Assembly: GCF_910592395.1 (NCBI RefSeq)
Contig: NC_088314.1
Location: 15,225,998-15,289,997 of the forward strand
Direction: 5' to 3'
DNA: 64,000 nt
DNA from: Lineus longissimus
Taxonomy: Eukaryota > Nemertea > Pilidiophora > Heteronemertea > Lineidae
This document shows, piece by piece, positions 34,064-47,052 of this stretch. Position 1 is the stretch's first letter; the number at the start of each line of letters is the position of its first letter. The notes beneath the pieces were generated by a model that saw nothing but the letters and a program-made list of their open reading frames with translations, had not been told where the DNA came from and did no database searches. The position numbers were made by a program, and so were the translations under genes.

Positions 34064-34990
34064 AATAAACAAACCAACAATAGACCTTTCCCCAAATGCC
34101 CTTCCCCATTGTTAACTTCCCTTTCCCATGCCTTACCGAGCTTGGGAGGGGGAGGGGTCGGGGTGGGGGTCCTGGGGCCAGGTGATTCAATTAAACTAAA
34201 TATGTATCAGAAGCTAGGCAGATCAAGAACAGATACCGGTACAGTTGTGTGTGGGCATTAAATCAAGGCAAGAGTTTGGTCGAATAACCTCGTGTCCGAG
34301 CTCTGTCTGGCGCCTAAATGGCTTCCTGGCCGCAGACGACCTCCCTGGTGACGGGAAGCCCCTGTGACGATATCGATGACGTCACCGCAGCCAGGCAGCC
34401 ACGTGTCCCTGGCGACAGTGGCGACAGTGACGTCAGTGAGGGCTCAAACTGGCCGTGCTCGACGTTCAGGGCCGAATTTGGCACTCGAACGGGGGGAGGG
34501 GGGGGGGGGGCACCCGCCAGTCGAAAGAGCAGCGCCAGGCCTACATGAAACGCGTGTGAAAAGGTGGGCATGCTTGGAATAGTTCTCCGTCGGTTGCCGT
34601 TGGAAGATTCGCTTGGAAATAACTTGCTCACCGCCTCGATTGGCTTGTGTCGTTCCGCGCGGTGTTTGCGACCTACATTCAGACGCCCTAATCGGACGGA
34701 CTCACCTCGAACTCCCAGGGCCCGCGAAGCCAGTCACACGCCCAGAACAGCTTGGCCACCGCGGGACGAGGCGCGTCCTTCGACTTTCTAAGGAACTACT
34801 GTGCTGGGGGGGACACTCCTCGCTCCACGGACAATTTGCCTTGTCGATTCCCGAGGACACTGGCACCTGCAACGTCGTCTGCTGCCATCTGGCGTTGACC
34901 AAATCAACTACGTCACACGCAGCCGAAACGTCACGGCTTGGACAATTCACGCCGTTTGCAACATGTAGAATTTTCGAAGCCGACGCCGGC

Positions 34991-35178
34991 ATCGCTTCTC
35001 GGCCTATTGGCTAAGATCAAAGTGTAGTATCTGTTCTTATCAGCTTAATATCTGATAGGCACCTCATTGAGGTGCTTCGATATTAAACTGATTTTTGGAC
35101 CTCGGCGAGATGTCAGGGGCTTGCTCCGCTCTCGCCACGGGTTGGCCTGGTATTGCAGTACCTCCAGGATCGGCCCAT
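34991..35178 (+). ncRNA. U2 snRNA, copy 10 (C68G variant)
   Basis: Complete copy with one substitution, C to G at U2 nt 68 (35058), between stem-loop IIa and the next stem. The promoter is unchanged. The effect on function is unknown. Confidence 0.95.
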
Positions 35179-36105
35179 AATAAACAAACCAACAATAGAC
35201 CTTTCCCCAAATGCCCTTCCCCATTGTTAACTTCCCTTTCCCATGCCTTACCGAGCTTGGGAGGGGGAGGGGTCGGGGTGGGGGTCCTGGGGCCAGGTGA
35301 TTCAATTAAACTAAATATGTATCAGAAGCTAGGCAGATCAAGAACAGATACCGGTACAGTTGTGTGTGGGCATTAAATCAAGGCAAGAGTTTGGTCGAAT
35401 AACCTCGTGTCCGAGCTCTGTCTGGCGCCTAAATGGCTTCCTGGCCGCAGACGACCTCCCTGGTGACGGGAAGCCCCTGTGACGATATCGATGACGTCAC
35501 CGCAGCCAGGCAGCCACGTGTCCCTGGCGACAGTGGCGACAGTGACGTCAGTGAGGGCTCAAACTGGCCGTGCTCGACGTTCAGGGCCGAATTTGGCACT
35601 CGAACGGGGGGAGGGGGGGGGGGGGCACCCGCCAGTCGAAAGAGCAGCGCCAGGCCTACATGAAACGCGTGTGAAAAGGTGGGCATGCTTGGAATAGTTC
35701 TCCGTCGGTTGCCGTTGGAAGATTCGCTTGGAAATAACTTGCTCACCGCCTCGATTGGCTTGTGTCGTTCCGCGCGGTGTTTGCGACCTACATTCAGACG
35801 CCCTAATCGGACGGACTCACCTCGAACTCCCAGGGCCCGCGAAGCCAGTCACACGCCCAGAACAGCTTGGCCACCGCGGGACGAGGCGCGTCCTTCGACT
35901 TTCTAAGGAACTACTGTGCTGGGGGGGACACTCCTCGCTCCACGGACAATTTGCCTTGTCGATTCCCGAGGACACTGGCACCTGCAACGTCGTCTGCTGC
36001 CATCTGGCGTTGACCAAATCAACTACGTCACACGCAGCCGAAACGTCACGGCTTGGACAATTCACGCCGTTTGCAACATGTAGAATTTTCGAAGCCGACG
36101 CCGGC

Positions 36106-36156
36106 ATCGCTTCTCGGCCTATTGGCTAAGATCAAAGTGTAGTATCTGTTCTTATC
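36106..36156 (+). pseudogene. U2 5' fragment cut by insertion F
   Basis: U2 nt 1-51 and promoter. Continues at 42298. Confidence 0.96.
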
Positions 36157-36439
36157 TGTTTACTCCAAGTTTACTCCAAGTCAGGTCGGGGAGCAGCACG
36201 TGCCATATTCGTTTATATATTTCGTTGATTTCGTTGATTTCGTTTAGCACTATGTGACGTTTTACAGCACCGATTCCGTTTTAGTTGGACCTTTTGTGAA
36301 CAATTCGTTTTATTCAGTTGGCTGGAGCCTTTGTGTGGACCGAGTTTTAAGCCTTTGTGTTTCTGCACCAATTATTTTAACTTGCCAACGCCTAGGGTGT
36401 ACATACACTGTACATACACTGTAAATAACGTTTTAAGTC

Positions 36440-37735
36440 ATGGCGTCGACGTATGCCGGCGCCGTGGCATATCAAGATGGGGCCTATGAGGCAGAAGTTA
36501 TTGAAGTCATTAATAGAAGCGATAGGTCGGTTGACTATAGAACTAATAAGGACGATGGTGAAATTAAACAGTACAAGATTGTGAAGGCATTGGTAGAAAG
36601 GGGAATCCCCATAGAAAGTATAAAAACAGTGATGAAAGTAAGCCAAGGGCACTTTAGTGTGAGATTCGAGAAGGGGGACCCCCAAATGGAGGAAGCCCCT
36701 GCAGTGCTAGAAGTAGACGGGGTAGGGTTATGGATGGAAAAGGCCATTGACTTTGAGGTTAAGAGATTCCACACTAGTCGCTATGTAAAAATCCATAACT
36801 ATCCGGGAGAGTGTGATGTAGAATGGGTGAGGGAAGGGTTGCAAAAATACGGACTGGTGAAGGCAGTAAAGAGGGAGATGTTAAGAGAATACGGGACGGT
36901 TGAAAGTGGAACTGTGACGGCTATAATGAATGTGGGGGCAAAGGTCCCCAAGGTGATATACATCAAAGGAAACCGATTCCGAACATGGTACAGGGGACAA
37001 GAAGATGAGCTAAGGGGTGAATCCACGTGTTATAGATGTAGGAGAAAGGGGCACTATCGATATGAATGTACAGAACTGTTAGGAGTAGGAGAGGAGCAGA
37101 GTGAGAAGGAAGAGAGACGGGTGAAAAGTGTGGTGAGGAGTGTGGAAAAGGAAGGAGAGAGAAGCATGGTGAACAACGAGAAGGAGTCGATTGACGGGAA
37201 AGAAGAGAACGTAGCTGGCAGGTCTGAGGAGTTGGGAGTGTGTGTCGAAGATGGCGAGACGGAGAAGGGTGACGGGGAAGGAAATGGAGGCGCGGGAGAA
37301 ACGAATGTCGTGAAACCGGGAGAATGGAAGAAAGTGGTGAAGAATAGGAGGAGAGGGGAAGAGTCGGTGTGGGATACGCCCACAGAAGTGCAAGATAGGT
37401 TGAGAACAGCAAAAGAAGTGTTAGAAGACAGTGACAATGAAGTAAGGGACTTATCGAGACCCCTAAGCATCGATTTAGATTCACCAACGAATGTGGAAAG
37501 AATTTTGAAGGGTTTTGCGGGTAGCAGGCCGACTACTCCCGACGGGGATGCAGAGCGGCGTGAGGGCACTGCCAAGAGGGGCAATGATAGGGTAGAAAAA
37601 AGCCCAGAAGACCGATCTGTTAAAGATCAAACTACACCGGTGGTCAAAAAGCCCAACTTGGGGGTGCCACCACGCCCGAGGCGTAGCCCGCCAGGGAGGG
37701 GTCGGAATGTGCCTGCAAAACCCTTCAAACATTAA
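36440..37735 (+). CDS. Retrotransposon ORF1, copy F
   Basis: 431 aa, unchanged against the other ORF1 copies, with CCHC at residues 197-210. It could still supply ORF1 protein to other copies. Confidence 0.92.
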   Translation: MASTYAGAVAYQDGAYEAEVIEVINRSDRSVDYRTNKDDGEIKQYKIVKALVERGIPIESIKTVMKVSQGHFSVRFEKGDPQMEEAPAVLEVDGVGLWMEKAIDFEVKRFHTSRYVKIHNYPGECDVEWVREGLQKYGLVKAVKREMLREYGTVESGTVTAIMNVGAKVPKVIYIKGNRFRTWYRGQEDELRGESTCYRCRRKGHYRYECTELLGVGEEQSEKEERRVKSVVRSVEKEGERSMVNNEKESIDGKEENVAGRSEELGVCVEDGETEKGDGEGNGGAGETNVVKPGEWKKVVKNRRRGEESVWDTPTEVQDRLRTAKEVLEDSDNEVRDLSRPLSIDLDSPTNVERILKGFAGSRPTTPDGDAERREGTAKRGNDRVEKSPEDRSVKDQTTPVVKKPNLGVPPRPRRSPPGRGRNVPAKPFKH

Positions 37736-40700
37736 CTTAATGGATCCTCTCTTTATTTTCATCTGTATATTAATGGCGGTAACTGTGGTCTCAATGAATG
37801 TGAACGGGTTATATGAAAAAAGGACGAGTGTTTTAAATAAAATAGTAAGGTTAAAGTGTGATGTGGCATGTATACAGGAAGTGCATGTGGTGCCGGACAA
37901 TTTGGGACCATGGATTAATCGGAACTACGGACTTCATTTCTATAGCAGTAGCCAGGCCCACGCAGGCGCGGCCATCATTACCAGAACTGCTGTAGAAAGG
38001 GAGTTTGTAGTTCCAGGGGGGTTAGAGGGGAGAATATGCCATGTGCGCCTGGGGTCCGGCACGCATGTTCTCTCTGTATACATGCCCACACAGAATCCAA
38101 TTAAAAACCACGATAAAGCTATAATCTTCTGTCAAAAGCTAAAAGAGTATGTGAGGAAATTTAGGGGGGAACAGTGGATTTTAGGGGGGGACTTTAATTT
38201 TGCTTCGGGAAGGAACGATAGAGGGACGGGGACTTTGTTACCAGGGGACATCTTGTATAAAAAGCTTTGGCAGGAGATTATAGATTTATTAAATATTAAA
38301 GATGCATTTAGGGATTTAAATCCCACGGTAGATAGTTTCACTTTTTATAGAGGCCAAACTAGGTCCAGAATTGACCGTATTTATACGAATTTAAAGGTAG
38401 GTAAGGTAGATCATGTCCCACTGGTTTTCACAGACCATTACGGTGTGTTGGGTGCGGTAGAAAGTACAGGGAAGAAGAAAATGGGAAAGGGATTTTGGAA
38501 AATTAATAATAGCCTATTAGGGGAAGAGGGGACAGTAAGGGAGGTAACACAGTTTTGGAAGGGTTGGCAAAAAAGGAAGGGAAATTTTGGGTGTCCAATA
38601 GAGTGGTGGGAGAAGGGGAAACAAAAGTTACAGGGGATCTTCAAAAGGAATGGTAAGAGGGTGAACAGGGAGAGAGGGGAAGGTATTTTAGCTTTGGAGA
38701 GGGAGTTGGACTTTTTGGGGAAGGAGAGGGACAGAGGGGTGGACATTACAAGGCGGTGGGGGGAAGTAAGAGGGGAATTGAGCAAATTGGAAATGGCAGA
38801 TTTGGAGGGGGCAAAAGTGAGGGCGGGGGCAAAATTCATAGAGGAGAGGGAAGCACCGACCACTGATTTTTTCAAGGTAGAAGTGAGGACAAAGACAGTT
38901 ATTGATCAGTTAAAGGATGAAAATGGAAAGGTTTTAGAAGAACAAGATGAAATTTTAAAAGAGGTACAAAGGTTTTACGAGAATTTATATAGGAAAGGTG
39001 ATACGGTAAAGGTGGCTAGGGACAGGTTCGCATCAAAAATCCATAAGAAACTAACTGGGGAACAACAAAATAAATTGGAGGGTTTGTTATCTACAGGGGA
39101 GGTTTTGAGGGAATTAAAAAATATGAAGGCGGGAAAATCACCGGGGATTGATGGGTTAGGAAAAGAGTTTTATTTGTATTACTGGGAGCTATTGGGGGAC
39201 GATTTGGTAGAGACTATAAATAATGTATTTTTACGGGAAAAACTGGGGGGAACGATGAAAACGGCAGTGATATCTATTTTGTTCAAAAAAGGGGATCCGA
39301 GGGATATTAAAAATTATAGACCTGTAAGTTTGCTAACGGTAGATTATAAGATTATCACCAAAGTTTTAAAGTCGAGACTGTCGGGGGTCATGGGCGACCT
39401 AGTGCACCCTGATCAGGCATGCGGAGTCCCCAAAAGATCAATCAATGATCAACTGTTCAATATTCAAACCGTCATCGAACATGCGGCGGACTCCGGGGGT
39501 GCACTGGTGGCCGTTGACCTCCGAAAAGCCTTCGATTTAGTATCTCATGAATGGCTATTTCAATGTTTAGAGACCATGAGGTTTGGCCGAAATTTTATGA
39601 GATGGATGAGGGTGCTGTATGATGCGCCGGAGAGTAGGGTGCTGGTGAATGGATTCCTGTCAGGGACATTCAGGGTGGGCAGATCAGTTAGACAGGGCTG
39701 CAGTCTGTCCCCGCTGCTGTTTGTACTCTGCCAGGAGCCGCTCGCCTGCGCCGTGCGCTCCGAAGAACGGGTGCGGGGCATTTAGCTGCCTAACGTAAAA
39801 CAAGAGGTTAAAAACATTGCCTTTGCGGATGATGCCACGCACCCGATTGCAGCACCCTGTATACGAGCTCTATTCTCCATATACAATGATTTCGGCCAAG
39901 CCTCGGGGTCTGATATAAATATATCAAAGACAGAAATATTATTGTTAGGCGGTTTTTCGCACCAAAACATCCCTATAGAGTACAGGAAATATATAGTGAA
40001 AATTTCAAACATTTTGGGGATACCCTGGAACAAGGCAGGGCCTTGTGGGAAGACATATTGGAAGAAAATCATGGAAAAAGTGGGGAAAACAATAAAGTTA
40101 TGGGAAAATAGACACCTGTCCTTTATAGGGAAAGTTTTGGTGATAAAAACCGTCCTCGTTTCTAAATTATGGTACGGAGCGAGAATTATGAAATTGCCAA
40201 TGAAATATTGTACCGGGTTTGTGAAATTATTGTTTAAATTTTTATGGTCAAACAAAATGGAATTGATTAAAAGAAGCACTATGGTGCAGGCAATTGAAGA
40301 TGGAGGGGTAGGGATGCCGCATGTAGCCAGTAAATGTCGGGCCCTGTTCATGGAAAGGTTAAAAAGACTCTACCACGTACAAGACGAGGGGGTCACACAG
40401 CCATGGATAGGGTACGGCATTTACAAAGCGGGCATAACACTGCGGCATCACTGCCCCGAAATTGCCAAAAATACTTATATGCACAGAGTTATTGGTAGAC
40501 ACGGTGTGTGGGAAGAGGTTTTATACCAGTGTAAAGCGGCAAAGTTGGGTATGGGTAGGTCACAATGGGTTAAAATCACAGCTGCTGCTTTATATGAGAA
40601 AATTATGAAAAATGGGGTTCAAATCCCACATACCGTGTGTACCAAAATGTATAATATCAACTGGAAAAAGATATGGAAAAACATATGGCACAACAAAATT

Positions 40701-41090
40701 TTATATAATAATGAGAAAGAACTATTTTATAAATTTGTACACAGAGCATTACCTGTAAAATCCTTGTTTAAATATTTGCCAAATATCCAGAAGAACTGTG
40801 CGAGGTGTAAAATGCAGACGGAATCCATGAAACATGCTTTTTATGATTGCGCTACGATACAGCCTGTTTTGAACTCGTTGTCAAATTTGTCAAGAATACA
40901 AGGATGGCCAGCGCCAACCTGGGAAAATATCACATGTCCGGTTTTTGCAAATAGCAAAGGGGTAGATAAAATAGTGGGGGTTTTGGGGATTTATATTCAC
41001 ACGATTTGGACAGGGAGAGCCAGTCTTTGGCAGGGGAAAAATCGAAATGAGCAAAACGAATTCGACAACAGAGTTCAAAACAGACTGTAA
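37707..41090 (+). pseudogene. ORF2 with premature stop, copy F
   Basis: The frame is otherwise full length, but codon 693 is TAG (39783-39785) where the other copies have AAG (Lys). The 692-aa product ends after reverse transcriptase motif B and before the FADDA motif (706-710), so it lacks part of the catalytic centre. A neighbouring private change is D686E. Downstream the frame is open to 41090. One substitution inactivates an otherwise intact gene, so the damage is recent. Confidence 0.95.
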
Positions 41091-42297
41091 GGGGATTCCC
41101 CACAATGTGGGAATGGTATACGATTTTAAAAATTCACGTCGTTAGCGTATCGGCTTGCTAGCCTGTCGGGAACGTGCATGATTCGGACGCGGGAGGTCCC
41201 GGGTTCGAACCTGCCATATTCCACTGTTCAATTTCCTTCAAAAATATATTTTTTTCCCTCTTGTTTTCTTTTTCCTTCATTCTTTTTGCATTTTACATCT
41301 TGCATAGTTAGTTGTAAATATTGTAAATATATGTATATAGGGTATTAATTGAACGCACGCACAGAAATGTGAATTTTAAAACATAGTATAAAATTTTTTG
41401 GCGACTTAGATTAGCCCAGTTCCCAAGCAGGGGTCAGAATGAGACCAGATGGATGGTCTCGACCCCTTGCACTGGGCGCACATATGTATATACTTGCCAT
41501 TGAGCACTATAGGCACATTGTTTTAAACATGAGTTATGAATTATGTTATTAATTTATGTTTTAAACCTTTATGTTTTATGTTATTATGTTATTATTTTAT
41601 GTTAGTATGCCTTCAATTTACACTGGCACGTTTTATCCACATTGATTTAATCAGATAATTAAATGTTCCGTTTCTATTGGCGCTACAACAAAAATAATAA
41701 AATGTTAAATATCAAAATGCAATAAGTGGTGCCAATAGTTTTGAATATTCCGTACACGTATATACTTGGTGCTCACATGTTAATTAATTCTTCCATTGGT
41801 GCTAAAACAAAAAAAGTAAACAGTTAAGATTATAAAGTGAAAATTAGTTTCAATGGACATTATTTGGAAGGCGTATATGTATGTATGTTTTGTAAATACT
41901 AAGTCTGGGTTCACAGAGAGCGTAAGGGGAGTACTGTGAGGACGGCAACGGGCCGTTTCGGTGCCGGGGTCGGCGACACAAAGTATGACGTCGGTCTGGG
42001 CATCGGGACGGTTCGGGGGCGGCTTCGCAGTAGTCCCCCAATTCCATATGGAGTACTGTGGGATCGACGGGGCCGTCGCGACGCCGAGTGCTGTCTCGCC
42101 AATAGGGCTTTCAGCACGGGCGTCGGGACGGCACCGGACGGGCTCACAGTAAAATAATGAAAAATTTTAAACAAATAGATACATCTTTTGTAAAACCCCT
42201 GTATACAGTAATTGTAAATGAATAATTGTATATGCCCGTTTGGATACGTGAAATAAAAGATACCCACTGCGGGTTTATGCTGCAAAAAAAAAAAAAA

Positions 42298-42449
42298 GTA
42301 TCTGTTCTTATCAGCTTAATATCTGATACGCACCTCATTGAGGTGCTTCGATATTAAACTGATTTTTGGACCTCGGCGAGATGTCAGGGGCTTGCTCCGC
42401 TCTCGCCACGGGTTGGCCTGGTATTGCAGTACCTCCAGGATCGGCCCAT
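42298..42449 (+). pseudogene. U2 3' fragment after copy F
   Basis: U2 nt 37-188, no promoter. Confidence 0.96.
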
Positions 42450-43376
42450 AATAAACAAACCAACAATAGACCTTTCCCCAAATGCCCTTCCCCATTGTTA
42501 ACTTCCCTTTCCCATCCCTTACCGAGCTTGGGAGGGGGAGGGGTCGGGGTGGGGGTCCTGGGGCCAGGTGATTCAATTAAACTAAATATGTATCAGAAGC
42601 TAGGCAGATCAAGAACAGATACCGGTACAGTTGTGTGTGGGCATTAAATCAAGGCAAGAGTTTGGTCGAATAACCTCGTGTCCGAGCTCTGTCTGGCGCC
42701 TAAATGGCTTCCTGGCCGCAGACGACCTCCCTGGTGACGGGAAGCCCCTGTGACGATATCGATGACGTCACCGCAGCCAGGCAGCCACGTGTCCCTGGCG
42801 ACAGTGGCGACAGTGACGTCAGTGAGGGCTCAAACTGGCCGTGCTCGACGTTCAGGGCCGAATTTGGCACTCGAACGGGGGGAGGGGGGGGGGGGGCACC
42901 CGCCAGTCGAAAGAGCAGCGCCAGGCCTACATGAAACGCGTGTGAAAAGGTGGGCATGCTTGGAATAGTTCTCCGTCGGTTGCCGTTGGAAGATTCGCTT
43001 GGAAATAACTTGCTCACCGCCTCGATTGGCTTGTGTCGTTCCGCGCGGTGTTTGCGACCTACATTCAGACGCCCTAATCGGACGGACTCACCTCGAACTC
43101 CCAGGGCCCGCGAAGCCAGTCACACGCCCAGAACAGCTTGGCCACCGCGGGACGAGGCGCGTCCTTCGACTTTCTAAGGAACTACTGTGCTGGGGGGGAC
43201 ACTCCTCGCTCCACGGACAATTTGCCTTGTCGATTCCCGAGGACACTGGCACCTGCAACGTCGTCTGCTGCCATCTGGCGTTGACCAAATCAACTACGTC
43301 ACACGCAGCCGAAACGTCACGGCTTGGACAATTCACGCCGTTTGCAACATGTAGAATTTTCGAAGCCGACGCCGGC

Positions 43377-43564
43377 ATCGCTTCTCGGCCTATTGGCTAA
43401 GATCAAAGTGTAGTATCTGTTCTTATCAGCTTAATATCTGATACGCACCTCATTGAGGTGCTTCGATATTAAACTGATTTTTGGACCTCGGCGAGATGTC
43501 AGGGGCTTGCTCCGCTCTCGCCACGGGTTGGCCTGGTATTGCAGTACCTCCAGGATCGGCCCAT
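43377..43564 (+). ncRNA. U2 snRNA, copy 11
   Basis: Complete copy, no change seen against copy 1. Confidence 0.97.
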
Positions 43565-44495
43565 AATAAACAAACCAACAATAGACCTTTCCCCAAATGC
43601 CCTTCCCCATTGTTAACTTCCCTTTCCCATGCCTTACCGAGCTTGGGAGGGGGAGGGGTCGGGGTGGGGGTCCTGGGGCCAGGTGATTCAATTAAACTAA
43701 ATATGTATCAGAAGCTAGGCAGATCAAGAACAGATACCGGTACAGTTGTGTGTGGGCATTAAATCAAGGCAAGAGTTTGGTCGAATAACCTCGTGTCCGA
43801 GCTCTGTCTGGCGCCTAAATGGCTTCCTGGCCGCAGACGACCTCCCTGGTGACGGGAAGCCCCTGTGACGATATCGATGACGTCACCGCAGCCAGGCAGC
43901 CACGTGTCCCTGGCGACAGTGGCGACAGTGACGTCAGTGAGGGCTCAAACTGGCCGTGCTCGACGTTCAGGGCCGAATTTGGCACTCGAACGGGGGGGGG
44001 GGGGGGGGGGGGGGGCACCCGCCAGTCGAAAGAGCAGCGCCAGGCCTACATGAAACGCGTGTGAAAAGGTGGGCATGCTTGGAATAGTTCTCCGTCGGTT
44101 GCCGTTGGAAGATTCGCTTGGAAATAACTTGCTCACCGCCTCGATTGGCTTGTGTCGTTCCGCGCGGTGTTTGCGACCTACATTCAGACGCCCTAATCGG
44201 ACGGACTCACCTCGAACTCCCAGGGCCCGCGAAGCCAGTCACACGCCCAGAACAGCTTGGCCACCGCGGGACGAGGCGCGTCCTTCGACTTTCTAAGGAA
44301 CTACTGTGCTGGGGGGGACACTCCTCGCTCCACGGACAATTTGCCTTGTCGATTCCCGAGGACACTGGCACCTGCAACGTCGTCTGCTGCCATCTGGCGT
44401 TGACCAAATCAACTACGTCACACGCAGCCGAAACGTCACGGCTTGGACAATTCACGCCGTTTGCAACATGTAGAATTTTCGAAGCCGACGCCGGC

Positions 44496-44683
44496 ATCGC
44501 TTCTCGGCCTATTGGCTAAGATCAAAGTGTAGTATCTGTTCTTATCAGCTTAATATCTGATACGCACCTCATTGAGGTGCTTCGATATTAAACTGATTTT
44601 TGGACCTCGGCGAGATGTCAGGGGCTTGCTCCGCTCTCGCCACGGGTTGGCCTGGTATTGCAGTACCTCCAGGATCGGCCCAT
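44496..44683 (+). ncRNA. U2 snRNA, copy 12
   Basis: Complete copy, no change seen. Its upstream tract is a pure 24-G run. Confidence 0.97.
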
Positions 44684-45610
44684 AATAAACAAACCAACAA
44701 TAGACCTTTCCCCAAATGCCCTTCCCCATTGTTAACTTCCCTTTCCCATGCCTTACCGAGCTTGGGAGGGGGAGGGGTCGGGGTGGGGGTCCTGGGGCCA
44801 GGTGATTCAATTAAACTAAATATGTATCAGAAGCTAGGCAGATCAAGAACAGATACCGGTACAGTTGTGTGTGGGCATTAAATCAAGGCAAGAGTTTGGT
44901 CGAATAACCTCGTGTCCGAGCTCTGTCTGGCGCCTAAATGGCTTCCTGGCCGCAGACGACCTCCCTGGTGACGGGAAGCCCCTGTGACGATATCGATGAC
45001 GTCACCGCAGCCAGGCAGCCACGTGTCCCTGGCGACAGTGGCGACAGTGACGTCAGTGAGGGCTCAAACTGGCCGTGCTCGACGTTCAGGGCCGAATTTG
45101 GCACTCGAACGGGGGGAGGGGGGGGGGGGGCACCCGCCAGTCGAAAGAGCAGCGCCAGGCCTACATGAAACGCGTGTGAAAAGGTGGGCATGCTTGGAAT
45201 AGTTCTCCGTCGGTTGCCGTTGGAAGATTCGCTTGGAAATAACTTGCTCACCGCCTCGATTGGCTTGTGTCGTTCCGCGCGGTGTTTGCGACCTACATTC
45301 AGACGCCCTAATCGGACGGACTCACCTCGAACTCCCAGGGCCCGCGAAGCCAGTCACACGCCCAGAACAGCTTGGCCACCGCGGGACGAGGCGCGTCCTT
45401 CGACTTTCTAAGGAACTACTGTGCTGGGGGGGACACTCCTCGCTCCACGGACAATTTGCCTTGTCGATTCCCGAGGACACTGGCACCTGCAACGTCGTCT
45501 GCTGCCATCTGGCGTTGACCAAATCAACTACGTCACACGCAGCCGAAACGTCACGGCTTGGACAATTCACGCCGTTTGCAACATGTAGAATTTTCGAAGC
45601 CGACGCCGGC

Positions 45611-45797
45611 ATCGCTTCTCGGCCTATTGGCTAAGATCAAAGTGTAGTATCTGTTCTTATCAGCTTAATATCTGATACGCACCTCATTGAGGTGCTTCGA
45701 TATTAAACTGATTTTTGGACCTCGGCGAGATGTCAGGGGCTTGCTCCGCTCTCGCCACGGGTTGGCCTGGTATTGCAGTACCTCCAGATCGGCCCAT
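45611..45797 (+). ncRNA. U2 snRNA, copy 13 (1-nt deletion)
   Basis: Complete except that one G of the CCAGG strand of stem-loop IV is missing (near 45787). The stem that carries the U2 protein-binding loop would be weakened, so this copy may be a young pseudogene. Confidence 0.93.
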
Positions 45798-46724
45798 AAT
45801 AAACAAACCAACAATAGACCTTTCCCCAAATGCCCTTCCCCATTGTTAACTTCCCTTTCCCATGCCTTACCGAGCTTGGGAGGGGGAGGGGTCGGGGTGG
45901 GGGTCCTGGGGCCAGGTGATTCAATTAAACTAAATATGTATCAGAAGCTAGGCAGATCAAGAACAGATACCGGTACAGTTGTGTGTGGGCATTAAATCAA
46001 GGCAAGAGTTTGGTCGAATAACCTCGTGTCCGAGCTCTGTCTGGCGCCTAAATGGCTTCCTGGCCGCAGACGACCTCCCTGGTGACGGGAAGCCCCTGTG
46101 ACGATATCGATGACGTCACCGCAGCCAGGCAGCCACGTGTCCCTGGCGACAGTGGCGACAGTGACGTCAGTGAGGGCTCAAACTGGCCGTGCTCGACGTT
46201 CAGGGCCGAATTTGGCACTCGAACGGGGGGGGGGGGGGGGGGGGCACCCGCCAGTCGAAAGAGCAGCGCCAGGCCTACATGAAACGCGTGTGAAAAGGTG
46301 GGCATGCTTGGAATAGTTCTCCGTCGGTTGCCGTTGGAAGATTCGCTTGGAAATAACTTGCTCACCGCCTCGATTGGCTTGTGTCGTTCCGCGCGGTGTT
46401 TGCGACCTACATTCAGACGCCCTAATCGGACGGACTCACCTCGAACTCCCAGGGCCCGCGAAGCCAGTCACACGCCCAGAACAGCTTGGCCACCGCGGGA
46501 CGAGGCGCGTCCTTCGACTTTCTAAGGAACTACTGTGCTGGGGGGGACACTCCTCGCTCCACGGACAATTTGCCTTGTCGATTCCCGAGGACACTGGCAC
46601 CTGCAACGTCGTCTGCTGCCATCTGGCGTTGACCAAATCAACTACGTCACACGCAGCCGAAACGTCACGGCTTGGACAATTCACGCCGTTTGCAACATGT
46701 AGAATTTTCGAAGCCGACGCCGGC

Positions 46725-46775
46725 ATCGCTTCTCGGCCTATTGGCTAAGATCAAAGTGTAGTATCTGTTCTTATC
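46725..46775 (+). pseudogene. U2 5' fragment cut by insertion G
   Basis: U2 nt 1-51 and promoter. Continues at 52917. Confidence 0.96.
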
Positions 46776-47052
46776 TGTTTACTCCAAGTTTACTCCAAGT
46801 CAGGTCGGGGAGCAGCACGTGCCATATTCGTTTATTTATTTCGTTGATTTCGTTGATTTCGTTTAGCACTATGTGACGTTTTACAGCACCGATTCCGTTG
46901 GACCTTTTGTGAACAATTCGTTTTATTCAGTTGGCTGGAGCCTTTGTGTGGACCGAGTTTCAAGCCTTTGTGTTTCTGCACCAATTATTTTAACTTGCCA
47001 ACGCCTAGGGTGTACATACACTGTACATACACTGTAAATAACGTTTTAAGTC

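Larger units (their letters stand above)
30567..36156 (+). repeat. U2 array block 5
   Basis: U2 3' fragment, four complete units (31650, 32761, 33876, 34991) and a U2 5' fragment before insertion F. Successive periods are 1111, 1115, 1115 and 1115, and the first partial unit is equivalent to 1119. Each is matched by its G tract (16, 20, 20, 20 and 24 nt). Confidence 0.96.
36157..42297 (+). mobile_element. Keno-like retrotransposon, copy F (full length, ORF2 nonsense)
   Basis: Precise 5' end after U2 nt 51, 283-nt 5' UTR, intact ORF1, ORF2 with one in-frame stop, complete 3' UTR and a 14-A tail (42284-42297). Target duplication is 15 bp. Confidence 0.95.
42298..46775 (+). repeat. U2 array block 6
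   Basis: U2 3' fragment, three complete units (43377, 44496, 45611) and a U2 5' fragment before insertion G. Periods are 1119, 1115 and 1114. One spacer substitution is seen at 42516 (G to C). Confidence 0.96.
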
